From NCBI GenBank assembly GCA_045656625.1, contig JAZORL010000141.1, positions 1 to 5,776 of the forward strand: DNA of 5,776 bases, given 5' to 3'. This DNA comes from Scatosoma sp045656625. GTDB taxonomy: Bacteria; Bacillota; Clostridia; Christensenellales; Borkfalkiaceae. Shown one piece after another: positions 5,721 to 5,776 of the stretch (within the stretch, counting starts at the first letter, position 1; each line of letters starts with the position of its first letter). Under the pieces are notes generated by a model. It had not been told where the DNA came from. It was given only the letters and a program-made list of their open reading frames with translations, and did not search any database. A program made the translations under genes and the position numbers.

Positions 5721-5776
5721 ATTTTTTACGTGCTTTTTCGTGATAAACACCGTAGTTACGGAACGGCGGACGGTTA
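5719..5776 (-). CDS. 3' end of an unidentified upstream gene (partial)
   Basis: Eighteen codons in frame, ending NRPPFRNYGVYHEKARKK and a TAG stop at 5721-5719; the rest lies beyond the right edge. The frame is supported because the stop codon is shared with the ribosome binding site of the next gene (TAGGAG), a normal arrangement in tightly packed bacterial operons, and because the codons are unremarkable for this window. The basic, hydrophilic tail has no membrane segment or motif that I recognise, so no function is assigned. By position it is probably part of the same carbohydrate-utilisation transcript; a glycan-processing enzyme would fit, but that is a guess from context only. Confidence 0.6.
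   Translation of the reverse strand, partial: NRPPFRNYGVYHEKARKK

Noticed and set aside
1..5776. Search for RNA genes, CRISPR arrays, insertion sequences, promoters and intrinsic terminators
   Set aside because: Coding sequence occupies almost the whole window, the largest gap is 27 bases, and no direct repeats, tRNA-like cloverleaf, transposase motif or stem plus T-run was seen.

Overview
The window holds one co-directional gene cluster, read entirely on the minus strand (right to left). It has five complete genes and two edge fragments, packed with gaps of only 3 to 27 bases. Strong AGGAG-type ribosome binding sites, several of them built into the preceding stop codon, together with the protein families and the moderately AT-leaning, Lys/Glu-rich coding style, suggest a Firmicutes-type bacterium, probably an uncultured clostridial (gut-like) lineage. 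This assignment is an inference; no rRNA or marker gene is present.

Layout in transcription order: (1) 3' end of an unidentified gene (5776-5719); (2) a 655-residue cytoplasmic protein with a beta-rich N-terminal half and a helical, (alpha/alpha)-toroid-like C-terminal half, probably a glycoside hydrolase or polysaccharide lyase (5707-3740); (3) a classical short-chain dehydrogenase (SDR) of the sugar/polyol type (3712-2936); (4) a divergent member of the glycerate 2-kinase (MOFRL/DUF4147) family (2913-1444); (5) an L-rhamnose mutarotase-family (RhaM/YiiL) protein (1440-1123); (6) an Ldh2/YiaK/AllD-type NAD(P)-dependent 2-hydroxyacid dehydrogenase (1112-57); (7) the first 12 codons of another gene (38-1). 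No promoter, terminator, RNA gene, mobile element or repeat is visible. The window lies inside a longer operon.

A reasonable reading is an intracellular carbohydrate-catabolism operon. An oligosaccharide is imported, cleaved by the 655-residue enzyme, the released sugar (perhaps a 6-deoxy sugar, judging by the RhaM-type mutarotase) is anomerised, then oxidised or reduced by the SDR and Ldh2-type enzymes, and a sugar-acid or glycerate-like intermediate is phosphorylated by the MOFRL-type kinase. No isomerase, aldolase, dehydratase, transporter or regulator of the classical rhamnose or fucose pathways is inside the window, so the actual substrate and route are open.

The most interesting point is that the kinase keeps the presumed catalytic Lys and Arg but has lost or altered three of the family's signature motifs. 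The Ldh2 protein likewise lacks the usual Arg of the SHGxxR motif. Both point to a substrate other than the textbook ones, and together they make this a candidate uncharacterised sugar-acid pathway.
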